Shown: positions 22,707-34,059 of the stretch, in pieces
Position numbering within the stretch: the stretch's first letter is position 1
How the letters are laid out: every line of letters starts with the position of its first letter
NCBI RefSeq assembly: GCF_000264905.1
Contig: NW_006763147.1
Span: 1,169,709 to 1,233,708 of the forward strand
DNA from: Stereum hirsutum FP-91666 SS1
Lineage: Eukaryota; Basidiomycota; Agaricomycetes; Russulales; Stereaceae
Direction of reading: 5' to 3'
Length of the DNA: 64,000 nucleotides
The notes under the pieces: model-generated
The model's input: only the letters and a program-made list of their open reading frames with translations
Told to the model about the DNA's origin: nothing
Database searches by the model: none
Translations under genes and position numbers: made by a program

Positions 22707-23667
22707 ATGCTCGCCATCTCCTTCCTCAGCCTGCTTTTCTCCATTGCACGAGTTTCCGCACAGGACACCAGTATCCAAGAAGTTGTAGCGTCTTTCAATG
22801 CTGCCGATGTACGTCGTTCAAGTCCACCACCTCTCTTGAATACCGATAAAACAGTATTTGTGTTTCTTGACCTCGTCCGTGTGGTAGATCCCTACCGACG
22901 CAGACATCGTATTTGATCCCACCGTGCTTCTCGAGGTCGCATTCCCTCAAGCGGACGGATCTGTCGTCAACGTCACAGCCGGCACCCAGCTCCCTCGTAA
23001 TGGTATATCCCAGTCTATCTGTTCTCGTCCTTGGCATGGGACTTACTCTTCATTTTTGTCGAAAATATCCAGCTACGGCGATCCCACCCGTCTTCGGTAT
23101 CCAGTCCAATGGGAACATTCTCAACCCCGGCGTCGGTCCCTTCATCGTTGCCATGGTCGACCTCGATGCACCTACCCCGCAGGATCCCACCAGCGCCGAG
23201 ATCCGTCACTTCCTCGGTGGTGACTTCGACCTTTTGAACAGTACCTCGGATGATGGCCTTTCGCTGCTCTCGAACTCCAGTCCTGCTATTTCGAACTTTC
23301 TGCAGCCAACTCCGCCTGCTGGATCGGACCCGCACCGGTACGTCGCTCGCCATGTACACACGAGCGTGAAACTTCCATGTGGTGTATTCATGGGAAGGGA
23401 TGAATGCTGACGGAATTTCGGTGTGGATTTGCTGGTGTGTGTGGCGGTGGCACCATATACAGATATGTCTTCCTACTCTTCCCCCAGCCTGCAGGTTTCG
23501 ACAACCAGACCTTGGTAACTGCGAATACGTCGATTTCCAACTTCAATATAAGTGCATTTGCGGAGGCGCTAGAGCTAGGGAACCCTCTTGGCGGATCATT
23601 CATCCTGGTTGGGCCCGACCCCAACACGACAGTTTCGTCGAGTGCGGCTGCTGTCCCTACGGCATGA
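22707..23667 (+). CDS. Secreted PEBP-like protein (PEBP3)
   Basis: Four exons: 22707-22808, 22888-23002, 23073-23337, 23463-23667. Signal peptide MLAISFLSLLFSIARVSA. Exon 2 reads FDPTVLLEVAFPQ and NVTAGTQLPRN; exon 3 TAIPPVFGIQSNG, FIVAMVDLDAPTP, EIRHFLGGDFD and PPAGSDPHR; exon 4 YVFLLFPQPAGFD and FILVGPDPNTT. The product is about 228 aa. It is closely related to PEBP1 with identical intron positions and phases. The coding region looks intact. Its 5' flank is abnormal: only about 34 bp of leader remain before the inversion breakpoint, where the antisense tail of PEBP2 begins. Expression is therefore in doubt even though the protein is complete. Confidence 0.88.
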
Positions 23668-24013
23668 GTACAAAATTAGGTGAGTATCTGACTGTTTATA
23701 GCATCGTATATGAGAAAGCTTTACTGACTATCTTGTCAGTCGGTTTGTCCACAGAAACCGGCTACAGAGGGTACGGTCAAAATCATGGGACGTGCTTGGT
23801 TATGGATTCTCCACTTGTTCGATATCAACGTCTGCGTTCGGCCTATTCATGTGTATTGGAGTGACTACTAGCACGCCCTGACCAAAGTAGGATCGGGCTA
23901 CAAACCTACATACAAGCCTAAGAGTCACCGCCTCAGTCAGAAGTCCGTCATTGGTATGGAGAAAATATACACCAGACTTACAAGTCATACAAGATTCGCC
24001 GACTGACTTCTTC
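23668..24013. other. Intergenic 3'-3' region
   Basis: Between the convergent stops of PEBP3 and the S9 peptidase. Nothing recognised. Confidence 0.4.
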
Positions 24014-26437
24014 TTACAATCTCGTTTCTGCTAACACTCCAGCCTTAATGACGAAAACCTCCTCATAGAACTCTCTCTCGGCCTCCAACGCCCTCTTGAT
24101 CGAGTCTGCCCTGGTCCAACCATGGCCCTCACCCTCGAAGAGTATCTTCTCTACCTTACCTCCTTGCTTTCGTATCTTGTTCACAATGATATCCGCTTGC
24201 TCTGGAGGTACAACTCTATCTTCCGTGCCTTGCAAGATCTATGAAGTATGCCGCACAGAAGTTTAGCCACTGAACGTTTTGAACGAATGTTTGGAGAGAG
24301 AACAACGTACAAGCAAAGGCGCCCTGATACTCTCTGCTGAATTTACCGGACTCCTCTCCTCATAAACCTGTTTCTTCTCCTCATATGTCCCACCCAATAA
24401 CCCCTCCATATACTTACTCTCAAACTTATGCGTGTCCTCCGTCAACTTCACTAGATCGCTTATCCCGAAATTCGAGCACCCTGCTTTGAATGCGTCCGGA
24501 TGAGTGCATAGGGCTTGCAGGACCGTGTAGCCGCCGGAGGAGCGGCCGCGGATGGCGGTGCGATTGGGATCGATTAGCGAATGTGGGGGTGAGGAGAGGG
24601 AAGAAGCGACAAGGACGCAGTCGGACACGTCAGTTATTCCCCAGAAGGTGTTGAGGCGATCCCTGGTTTGCGATTGTTGTGAGTGTGCAGGGAAGAGCTT
24701 TGAGAGGGGAGGACGTACATATATTGTCTGCCGTAGCCAGAGGAGCCTCCGAAATTGACGTCTACCCTGTACAAAGGTTAGTCAGGTAGAGACCAGCAAA
24801 GGTTCAGTCTGAGGGATAACTTACCACGCCCAACCTCGGCTAGTAAAGTACTGTATCATCCTGCATCCATGTTTTCATTATAATTTCAGGGATTGTGGAC
24901 AAACACAGAGACTGACCAGTTGAGCCCTTGCCCTGACATATGTGTAGGGCCACCGTGAGGCTGGACAATACACGGAGGTTTCTCCGATAAGTTGCTACCT
25001 GTGTACTTCGGGTTTCGTGGAGGGTAAAAGACAGCTACGGAGAGCACTTAGCGTGCACACCCACAGCTGTGGCGCTGACTGTGAAAGAACGCACCGTGCA
25101 GCGGATTCTTCTCGTCACCGAGAGTCATCGGCTGAGCTGCTGAGATGATGCCTTCAGGGAAATCCAACGAAGCCATGGATGATTTGAGTACTATCTTCTC
25201 CGTAGTGGTAGACGATGACGATGCGGAAGCTTCAACGGTGAAGAGGACCACAGCAGATGGTGTAGTGGATGATTCGCCGATCACAGTGAATGTCCTCTCG
25301 TCAATCGCGTGTACCGTAGTGATCGTGACGAGACCGTTCTCTACCGGCACAAGCTCCTTGCTAGCCAGTCCGAAACGATATAGAACATGTCTCCCGTCTT
25401 TAATCGCCGAGAAAAGGACAACATCTCGCTTGCCTGATGCCCCTAGGAAGTCGTACGGTGAAGAACCGAGCTCCCAAGCGGGAGAACAGAAGTCCTGGTT
25501 CAAAGGAGCGGCGAGGAGAGGAGCTGATCTGTCTGAAGAGACTGAATATGTCCAAGGGTTCTGGAATCCCGACTCGTCATTGAGGAAGAAGAGCGTGTCC
25601 TTGTCCAGCCACTTCGGATACGCCACGCTAACGGCCCTGTCGTCCCAGGCCAGTCTCTTTTTCTCGTTCAGTGACAGAGTCTGGTTGTGGGTATCCTGGG
25701 CCACTTCAGCAACGTGGACTTCAGACTTCTGCCAAGGCATGTGAGGATGGTTCCAAGTTTGGTATGCGAGATGGGCGCCGTCAGGGGAAAATTCTGGTGA
25801 GGCATAAAAGTCGGATCCTTTGGCAATAATGGTGACCGACTGAGTAGACGTGTTGATGAGAGCGAGGGAAGTCTCGACGGTGGATGGGGTGTCGTTTGTG
25901 TGGTCTTCAAGGATGGAAACAAGAAGATGGCGGTGTATAGGATGGACGGAGAGATTCGCGAATCGCCAAAAAGGTACCGAGTCTGAGCAAACAGTTGAAT
26001 ATGACACGTAAGTATTTCAAAAGCAAGATGTAAGACGAAAGGGATTGGGATGCCCACCAGGCGTGACTGCCTTTGGTTCGTTCCCAGGGGTCAAGCTGTA
26101 TACTCTCCCATCCGAGTGCGAGAAGAACACAACGCCACCATACACACAGGCAGCACCTCCTCCATACTCCTGGACGCGTGTCTTGGCATTCCATCCAGAC
26201 CCGAAGACGTCCTTCCCCCTCTTACTATCGACAATCACTGCGCGTCCACCCTCAGATGGACGTTTCTCTATGTGATAGATATCGCGAGTGACGGGGTCAA
26301 CGATAATATCTGCGAGGGTTATGCTCTGATCTTCGTATCAGTCAGAGCATAGCAAACATAATTTGTATGCATACGGATTGAACCAGGACATCTGCAGTGA
26401 TCGGGGAGGACCAAGTGCCGTAGGGTGCTTGAGACAT
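24014..26437 (-). CDS. S9 family serine peptidase (prolyl oligopeptidase / acylaminoacyl peptidase-like)
   Basis: Start ATG 26437 gives MSQAPYGTWSSPITADVLVQS, then SITLADIIVDPVTRDIYHIE, the opening of the N-terminal beta-propeller. Propeller blades are seen at RVQEYGGGAACVYGG, SPEFSPDGAHLAYQTWNHP and DDRAVSVAYPKWLDKDTLFF. The catalytic alpha/beta-hydrolase domain has HGGPTHM and NFGGSSGYGR. The nucleophile lies in RGRSSGGYT, the acid in GTEDRVVPPEQA and the histidine in GEGHGW. No signal peptide or membrane anchor is seen, so a cytosolic peptidase of about 690 aa acting on short peptides is likely. Several small introns; stop TAA 24014-24016. The family also includes dipeptidyl aminopeptidases, so the exact substrate is open. 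Confidence 0.9.
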
Positions 26438-26858
26438 GATGGACGAGAGCGTAAAGGAAGTGGCCACCGAAATGGCGTTTAGTGGCACTCTGAATCCCCT
26501 AACCTTGATTCAAGGTTTCAGCCCCTAATAAAACCGTGTGGCACCGTTTGCCTTCAACCAGCTTCATTGCAGCTCCACGAAACACCTTGGTTGACTCGGA
26601 CTGCACACAAAATGTTATAAAAAGCGGTAACACGGCACAATCCAACAAGTATCCTCGATCGCCAATAGGCTGGACAAGACCAAATAAATACCGTCTTCCA
26701 ACTTGACAACTCTCGCCACCTCTGTCAGTGAGTATCGGTAAGTCGATCCTGTCTTTGGCTAGTACCATTGACAAAGCCAAGATGATTGAATTTTACGCTC
26801 GGGGCCTCTAGGAATGCACGAGATTATCTGTGATTCCCCCTCTTTCTGTTTATGTGCA
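26438..26858. other. Intergenic region upstream of S9 peptidase
   Basis: Promoter of the peptidase and 3' end of the DUF6533 gene, both on the minus strand. No additional gene. A short palindromic AACCTTGATTCAAGGTT lies near 26501. Confidence 0.4.
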
Positions 26859-28810
26859 TCACACCGCATCTTCCGTCACCATAGACAGCCCGGTCCCTTG
26901 CACTGCAGTCATCCGCCTCTCCTCATCTACCAGTCCCTCTGAAGTCTATGGATACAGTCAAGACACGTTAGCCTAAGATTGAGCGTGCCCCAGGTGAAAG
27001 AGAACTGACTGAGAAATCCCTCGCTGCAAGACTCTCGAGCGCCACATCCTGGACCTCCTCCTCTCCGAGCTGCTGGTCCGTTACTTCGCCCAACACCTCC
27101 GACTCGAGATCTTCATTGTCTTCGATGTATTCTTCATCCCATTGGTCCGGATCAAGCGGTGCGCCTATATTTCCGAGAACAGGATTTGTTGCGAATGCCA
27201 GGTCGTCGAGGAGTTTTGGTGTCGTTGTTTTACGCCCATAGCGTGGTCGTTGAAACGTCCGGAGGTTGAGGACGAGACGGTTGATGAGCAGGTTTGGAAA
27301 TCTGTAAGGTCGAGGCCGAAGTTAATTCATGATGTCCGGATTCTCGTGGTAGAAACCGCTTACACATGATAGTAGGGGGTGATGATCGAGCTGAATGTGG
27401 ATGTGGAAGGCGATAGCTAGAGGTGCGTATCCCAATTTGTTTATGAACGATGGGCGTATCGAAGATGAACGTACATCACCACCAAGTAAAAAGCTCAACT
27501 GAAGAATTTCTGGCGTGAGCATATATAATGAACAGAGAAGAACAAGAAGACACACAATCTGCATAACGGTCACGATGGAGGATAAGACGGCTGTCACCCT
27601 AAACACAGACGCAAAATAAGTCTTATCGCACGTCAACCGTGCAGTCCGCTCAGTACGCACAGGAAGTACATTATACCTGAGTAGGAGAAGCGCAATGAGT
27701 GTTCAATTCATCAAGCCGAGCCGGAAGAAACACTGACACTCACCATCACGTTGCAGGAGTTGTGTTATGCTCACTTGTCCGAGCTTCCTCATCTCTCGAC
27801 TATGCCTGAGCGTCTTGCTTATTGTCATGACAAACATGAAAGAATCGAAGGCAAGCGTAAGACTTGATACCGATATGGATACTGTACTAGCGATCACTGA
27901 GATCATGATGCAAGGAACGCCACGAATGCAAAAGCGCACCTCTGGCGTAAGATAGTAAGAAAGATAGAGTATCTTGATCAGGACATGATACACGTACTTT
28001 AGGTATCTGCTAGAACTGGAGCCTATGTGGATCACGCAACGGGAAAACGGTTCGTAGACTGATCCTCGAGTAGATATACCCCGTAGTAATATCTCACTCT
28101 GTACACACCCGAAGATTTAGCTCCTAAATGGGTTCTGGTAGCAAAGTCTTGGGTGTAACTCACTACGACACCAGAACCCAATCGTCCAAAGGTAAGAATC
28201 ATGCCAACGATGAGAATTGATCGACTTTTCGAATATATAGCATATACTCTCAAGGTAGACAAGCCTGACGGACGTGATCGATGTCTTTGATCCCAAGAAA
28301 TATCATGAGATGACTTACAATTAGTGGAGATAATCATTGCCATGTCCGCAGCACTGTAGACGTCGTTCAGTGAGTAACAACTGGGCAAGTTCAATTAGCT
28401 GGGAATTAAGACGACAGGTGAACAGTGGCGAGAGCCTCACGCCTTGTCACTCGTCATCCCAGGCGTGTTGAAGGTGGTTTGAGAGACGAGACACACGATG
28501 AAAATATATCGATTGAGGAGGAAAAGCATAGAACTGGCACACATCTTGTTCATCCAGATTGCCTCTATTTCTGTAGGTAGGGTCTGTATATAGTCGAAGA
28601 CCCAAAGTACTATATTATAGCGGCGATCAGACGACAACGCTGAGGATGAAAAAGACGGTACCATTGGCCGATAGAACGGTGCAGTTGACGATTTGCCTGT
28701 CAGAACGTAGACCATCAGCGAGTGAAGAGAGTGGACTAGGGGATATTCATAAGTGTATACCAAACTTCGACTTCAAAGATGATTTGCTGCAGATCTGAGT
28801 CGTTTGACAT
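26859..28810 (-). CDS. DUF6533 domain multi-pass membrane protein A
   Basis: ATG at 28810 (MSNDSDLQQIIFEVEVW). The second exon reads QIVNCTVLSANV and, after an intron, LWVFDYIQTLPTEIEAIW and SSMLFLLNRYIFIVCLV. This is the DUF6533 core: a helix, an LxxxxEIxxIW turn and FLLNRY. Later exons give LRVYAIYSKSRSILIVG, SLTLAFDSFMFVMTISKT, VMQIVCLLVLLCSLY and NLRTFQRPRYG-like C-terminal pieces. An acidic tail (DPDQWDEEYIEDNED) ends EDAV. About seven helices and 370 aa are expected. DUF6533 proteins are receptor-like in topology but have no proven ligand. The gene is paralogous to the one at 32145-34059; both share intron positions and the terminal EDAV. Confidence 0.8.
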
Positions 28811-29837
28811 GATGGCAGAGAGGATTGGAACATGATACCGCCAGGCAGAGACCGCAAAGCTTTTATACTACCCTGAAAGTGCTTAAATGGAGTTCACGCC
28901 TTTTCCCCCATAAAACGAAGTCAGTATGGGGGTTTCCTGAGCGCGCAGAGTCTGTAAGGAGAAGGATTGAGTATCTGTGCGCCGTGAGGTGCAGTAGATG
29001 GACTTGCCGTGGTATTGTTGCAAGGCCCGTGAAAGAACGTTTCGGAGGACCCAATGGAGCATCGCGGCATCTTACTAGTTCTTGATCGTGATGTTCAGAT
29101 TGTTCAGTCCAGACGAGCCATATGACCGCACAAGGGAAACGTCGCTTTCTGAACAAATCGAATTACGCCCCGATTATTCGTAGACATCGGCTGCCGCCAT
29201 AGGACAATTGTATGGAAGGCGCTAAGATACACCTCCTGGAGGGGTCGATCCATCATGATTCTGATCTGAGACGGGACAAACCGCGGGTGTCAGAGACTCA
29301 TACCTCCACCTAGTACAGACACTTTCGCAGATACGAACATTGCTTTTTAAAAAGGTCTAAACAAGACAAAATGTATCGTCCTACCGTAGAGCGTCTAGCT
29401 CTGCGATGCTTCAAACAACTTCTCTGACGAAATCCGACTTAGTGGGGAATGATTGTGGACCCTCCCGCCATGGGCTGAAGCTCGGCCGCCGAGACAGTGA
29501 CACGCTCGGACTGACCTTGTCGAGAATTGTCACAACGAGATCTGCGGCACAGAAGGAGTCTCACTAAGAGACGAGCCATACGGTACATCACTTTTAGATA
29601 GAGGAATGTTGTTTAGAACGCTGAGCTCGGCATTCTTCCAGGGAGATCGTACCTCAAAGTTCAACCACGAGTCTCGCGTCTTTCGAAGGTTTGCGACATG
29701 CACAACCACACGAAACTGACCGGTAGCCTCCAAAAACCGAACCATGAGTCCTAGCCTGGCTACGAAGAGACCAGACTGTTCTAGCCCTGAGTCCTGGCTT
29801 GAAAGGTAGAGTCGTAGTTACTGTGATGGTCGAGGAT

Positions 29838-29960
29838 CGATTATGCACTGATTATTGTATTGGTCAGAGCGTGGTAAACATGATATACGTTTGCACCATA
29901 ATATCTGCAGAGATAAGGGAGGAACGAGTGCGCAGGAAGCTCAAGATGTAACAAGGGCGG
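29838..29960 (-). pseudogene. Relic of S9 peptidase exon 1 and intron 1
   Basis: This stretch aligns by eye with 26312-26440, the start of the active peptidase gene. Shared pieces include TTATGC[A/T]CTGAT, GGTCAGAGC, AACAT and ATCTGCAG[A/T]GAT. The start codon is lost (ATG replaced by ACA or ATC) and the third codon CAA has become TGA. Only the 5' end is recognisable. It probably derives from a duplication of the peptidase/DUF6533 gene pair. Confidence 0.6.
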
Positions 29961-30013
29961 ATGGGAGGGAGCAAGAGGCACAGCGCCACAAACTTCAACT
30001 TCAAAGGGCCGTA

Positions 30014-30025
30014 CCCTAACCCTAA
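30014..30025. repeat. Two telomere-like hexamers
   Basis: CCCTAACCCTAA, complement of (TTAGGG)2. Only two units, so chance is quite possible. Confidence 0.25.
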
Positions 30026-30379
30026 GCCAAGGTCTCCTTCCATGACGCGACGTAGCGCGACGTCTTGTTAGTTGTTACCAATTTGTGTCAACCTTTCTCC
30101 GTCTCAGCTTCAACCTGTTTCACAGGCCTACTAGGGCCTACTCAAGTGCTTTCTCATACGTCTCTCAGAAAGTGCACAGCAAGGGCTGCTGACAATAAGT
30201 TATATAATCCGTTTACAAGATCTCTGCCTACCAGCGTACTCCTGGAAGCCTAATCACCTTAGTGCAATCCGACGAATCCCTCGGTTGGCGCTCTACTGGT
30301 ACTTCAGGAAATCACCTCGCACGTAATCGATAGGACGATATTATCTGGAAGGCAATAAATATATGCTAGTTTAACGCTC

Positions 30380-31969
30380 ATGGCTCTACACGCAAGCACT
30401 ATTTTCGCTCGCTCGCCTTCTGCAATTTCGTCCTACCTTTCTCGCTTACCCAAATCCCTATCCACCCACCCTCTGCTCTTCACAATCTCTGCCAACGCAC
30501 CTCAATCCTCCCTCTCAGCTCTTGTTTCTACTTTGACGTCTTTCTCATTATGCCAAAACATTGGATGCATATCAGCCCCAATTCCCTCTGCTGCCACACA
30601 GGACCTCATAGCATGTTCAATCGCGTTCTTCGACAAAGATACCACCATTCCATTTAGAAGTGATATACCTGGAAGGACGCCAACACAGGTGGGGAGGTGG
30701 CACGCAATGCGGAAGGTCGGAAATGCAGAGGAAGGAAAGGGCAAAGAGGATGTGGCGCCGGGGGCCGAGAAAGGATTGGGCAAGGATGTGGATTGGGAGG
30801 ATATGTGGAGTAGAAATGCAGGTGACGATAAATTACCGCCAGATTTGAGGCGTGCAAAGTGAGTCACTTCATCAGCATCTCGAATGGCACTTAACGTCGG
30901 GTGGATGTACACGGCAGGAAGGAGAATGTGCATACTATACTCGCCTTCACGGACAACGCATATCAAGGTCTCTTTAACTCGCTCAGTGCATTTCCTAACG
31001 CTACCACGGTACGTACGCTACCGCCTCAGTGTCTCTTGTTTTATATATTAATTGTCACTCGACATAGGTAGGCCTTGTAGGCGCATCTACGCCGTTTGTG
31101 ACCGGCCGGCCTTATACCCTCCTACACGACAAGTCCATCCACTCAACTGGTGCTATCGGTCTTGCATTGACTTCTCCATCCAAACCACACGTCAATACTA
31201 TATTCTCCGGCTTACGGCCAATAACGCTGCCGTTGACCGTGACACGGTCTGCCTGTTCATCCAATGCTTTGATGTTGGTCATGAACTGACCCTCATTACA
31301 GCTCGGAGGGAAATCTTGTCCATGAACTCAACTCAAAAAATCCTTCCAGCCTCCTACTCTCTGCGATCAACGATAGCGGTCTCGACAAACAGGTAGCAAA
31401 AGATGATACATTTTATCTTTGCGTTCTCAATGGGGAAAAGGTAAGCCATCGCTTCCCCCCTATGCAATGCGTGATGTTGACCCTTTCTTCAGCCGCACGA
31501 AGTTTACAGTATCATGTCTGGCGATCCATCACGCGGAACTATATCTCTCGATTCCGATGCTGCACCTGCGGAGGGCAGTACTGTCCAGGTCACCTCTGTT
31601 CCTTTACTTGTTTCTGCGCCTTCTGACGACCTCTATTCATCCCTTCCCACCGTGATACAGATCTTTCACCGGTCAAAAAACACACCCATCCAAGTCCCCT
31701 CCTCTTTCCTCCAGCCACATTCCATGAGCAACACCCTCGCCTTCCTCACCTGTTCTCACGACATCGACCTCGAGTCCGGTGCCGACACGTCCTTGGACGC
31801 CACAGAAGATGTCCAGGTTTATCCGAATACATTCTTGGCAGGGAGCGAGAATGGATTTGTGTTGAGAAGACCGGGAACAGGCGAGAAGGATAAGAGTGGA
31901 AGGTGGAGTTGTACGGTCCCCAATGGTCTCGTCAGTTTGACTTGGTCTCAACTGGCTGGGGGTAGGTAA
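30380..31969 (+). CDS. FIST domain-containing protein
   Basis: ATG 30380 gives MALHASTIFARSPSAISSYLSRL, followed by FTISANAPQSSLSALVSTL and NIGCISAP, the usual beginning of FIST-type sensory proteins. Downstream exons read TILAFTDNAYQGLFNSLSAFPNATT, VGLVGASTPFVTGRPYTLLHD, GAIGLALTSP, then after introns LLSAINDSGLDKQVAKDDTFYLCVLNGEK, EVYSIMSGDPSRGTISLD and TFLAGSENGFVL. This order matches the FIST and FIST_C modules, which are proposed to bind small ligands such as amino acids. About 450 aa, five or so exons, stop TAA 31967-31969. No membrane segment or signal peptide is seen. The gene lies between the two DUF6533 paralogues on the opposite strand. Confidence 0.8.
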
Positions 31970-32144
31970 TGTGTCGATTAGCGTCTGCGCTGAAAGCGCA
32001 GAAGTCGAGTCTTAATACAACCAACCCCCTCTCAATTCTCTTCGTTTATAACTATAAAGGTCATGTACAGCATGAAATAATATGTCAACAAGTACAATAA
32101 ATTCGCCAGTCGTTGTTGGCCAAATGCATCGTGCCATCGTCGCT

Positions 32145-34059
32145 TCACACTGCATCCTCCGCCACGGTAGATAGGCTCCTTTGTACCGGTGTTATTTGCA
32201 TTTCCTCGTCCACCGGGCTCTCTGAAGCCTATGAAGCCAGAACACGTCAGCGTAACTGAACGCAAGGAGCACAGATGACAGATGAGTAACCCACTCCAGA
32301 ATCCACAGTCGCAGGACTCCTCAGCGCTCCGTCTTTCTCCTCTCCGTGCTGGGAGTCTACCACTTCGTCCGAATCCCCCGAGTCAAAAGTACCTTCAATG
32401 TCATAATCTTCATCCCATTGGTCCGGATCAAGCGGGGCACCTATGTTTCCGAGTATACGATTTGTTGCGAATGCGAGGTTCGAGTGCTGTTTTGTTGTTG
32501 TGTTGAGACCGTAGCGAGGTCGTTGATACATTCGAAGGTTGAGGACGAGTCGGTTGATGAGAAGATTGGGGAAGCTGTCGGGTCCGATTGTGAAGTTAGA
32601 TTGTGGTATGAGGATTATCGTGGTGGGAGTCGCCTACACATTGAAGTAGGAAGATAGTATGGAGCTGAATGTGGAGGTTGCAGGCGACAACTAAGGATGC
32701 TCAAGTTAGTTTACTACTAACGACTGGTATGTTGGAAACGATCATACATTTCCACCCAGCGCATAACTCAACTAGAGAAAGAGATCATACTTGAGCACGG
32801 TAACTTTCACAGCGGGAGGGAAAGCATGCGCACAATTTGTATTATGGCCATGATGGCGGCTAAGATGGCAGCTACTCTGAGCCGGAGGTCAGTCAACGGC
32901 CCGACCTTGCATTTGGTACGGCACGCACAAGAAGTACATTATACCTTGAAGAAGAGTCGAGATAAGCGTCCAGTTCATGACACCGTAGTTGTTATTGGCT
33001 CTCACCGTCTCGCTGGAGGAGTTGCGTTATGCTCACTTGTCCAAGCCTTCGCATCTCTCTACCATGCTTGAACGTCCTGGCTATTGTCATGACAAACATG
33101 AAGGAGTCGAAGGCGAGTGCAAGGACGAATATTGACGTCGAGACTACGGTCCAGAATTCAGGATGTGGGAATGAGGACATCTACGAGATGTGAGCGCACC
33201 TCTACGGGATAGTGAGAGGGATGTCAAAGCTTGATGAGAACATAAAGTGCTCACATGAGATATTCATTATATTTGCTGTCGTCTATACTATCTGCACACC
33301 GAGAAAATGACTCATAAATCGATCCTCGGGTGGATTCACCACTTAACGGGATGTTACTCTACACCCGAGATATGAGGATTTAGTTGTCGGTGGCGGCCAA
33401 ATTATGGAGTCACAACTCACAGCGATATCGGTACCCAACCGTGCGAGGGTAAGTACCATGCCTATGATGAAGATCACCAAGCTCTTGGAGTATATGGCAT
33501 ATACTCTCAGTGTAAATAAGCCTAGCCGACAAAATCAATGACTTTGCTCCAGAGAAAGAATATGAAGCGACCTACAGCTAGTAGCAATAATCGTTGCAGT
33601 CTCCGTGACGCTGAGGATGACATTCAACGAGTAGCAGCTGGTGATGCTTGATTAGTCGGCATCCAGAACCGACAGAAATATGGCAAGGGCCTTACGCTTC
33701 GTCACTCATCGTTCCTGGTGTCTCGGAGATAGTTTGACAGACAAGATATACAATGAAAAGATATCTGTTCAAGAGGAAGAGCAGCGAACTTCCAGACATC
33801 TTTTTCATCCAGATCGCCTCTATTTCCATCGGGAGAGTCTGCAAGTAATCGAGAATCCAAAGCGCTGCGTGATAACGGTGAGTCCAAACGACACTCGTAA
33901 GGAAGAACAGGTCGCACCATTGGCCGATATAGCGGTATAGTCGCTGATTTGCCTGGTAGCAAATTTAGCGTCAGCGAGTAGAGCATGAAAGAAGAGCACT
34001 GCTTCGTACCAAATCTCGAGCGCGAAGATGACCTGCTGTAAATCTGAGGCGTCCGACAT
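32145..34059 (-). CDS. DUF6533 domain multi-pass membrane protein B
   Basis: Paralogue of the gene at 26859-28810. ATG 34059 gives MSDASDLQQVIFALEIW. After introns it reads QISDYTAISANA, LWILDYLQTLPMEIEAIW, GSSLLFLLNRYLFIVYLV, the DUF6533 core. Later pieces include LRVYAIYSKSLVIFIIG-like and LALAFDSFMFVMTIARTFKHGREMRRLGQVS. The tail is acidic (DPDQWDEDYDIEGTFDSGD) and the last exon ends VAEDAV before TGA 32145-32147. Intron phases agree with paralogue A. The product is about 370 aa with seven predicted helices. Function unknown. Confidence 0.8.

Larger units (their letters stand above)
28811..30379. other. Intergenic region with peptidase gene relic
   Basis: About 1.6 kb with no intact gene. 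It holds the decayed S9 peptidase fragment at about 29838-29960 and a two-unit telomere-like CCCTAACCCTAA at 30014-30025. The part next to 30380 is the FIST gene promoter. Confidence 0.45.

Noticed and set aside
28610..28700. Apparent frameshift and stop in DUF6533 gene A relative to gene B
   Set aside because: An intron with GT-AG ends ending at ...AATATAG restores the frame (SANV-LWVFDY), and gene B has the matching intron.
30043..30062. Short repeat GCGACGT-AGC-GCGACGT
   Set aside because: Too short to assign a function; no array and no gene association.
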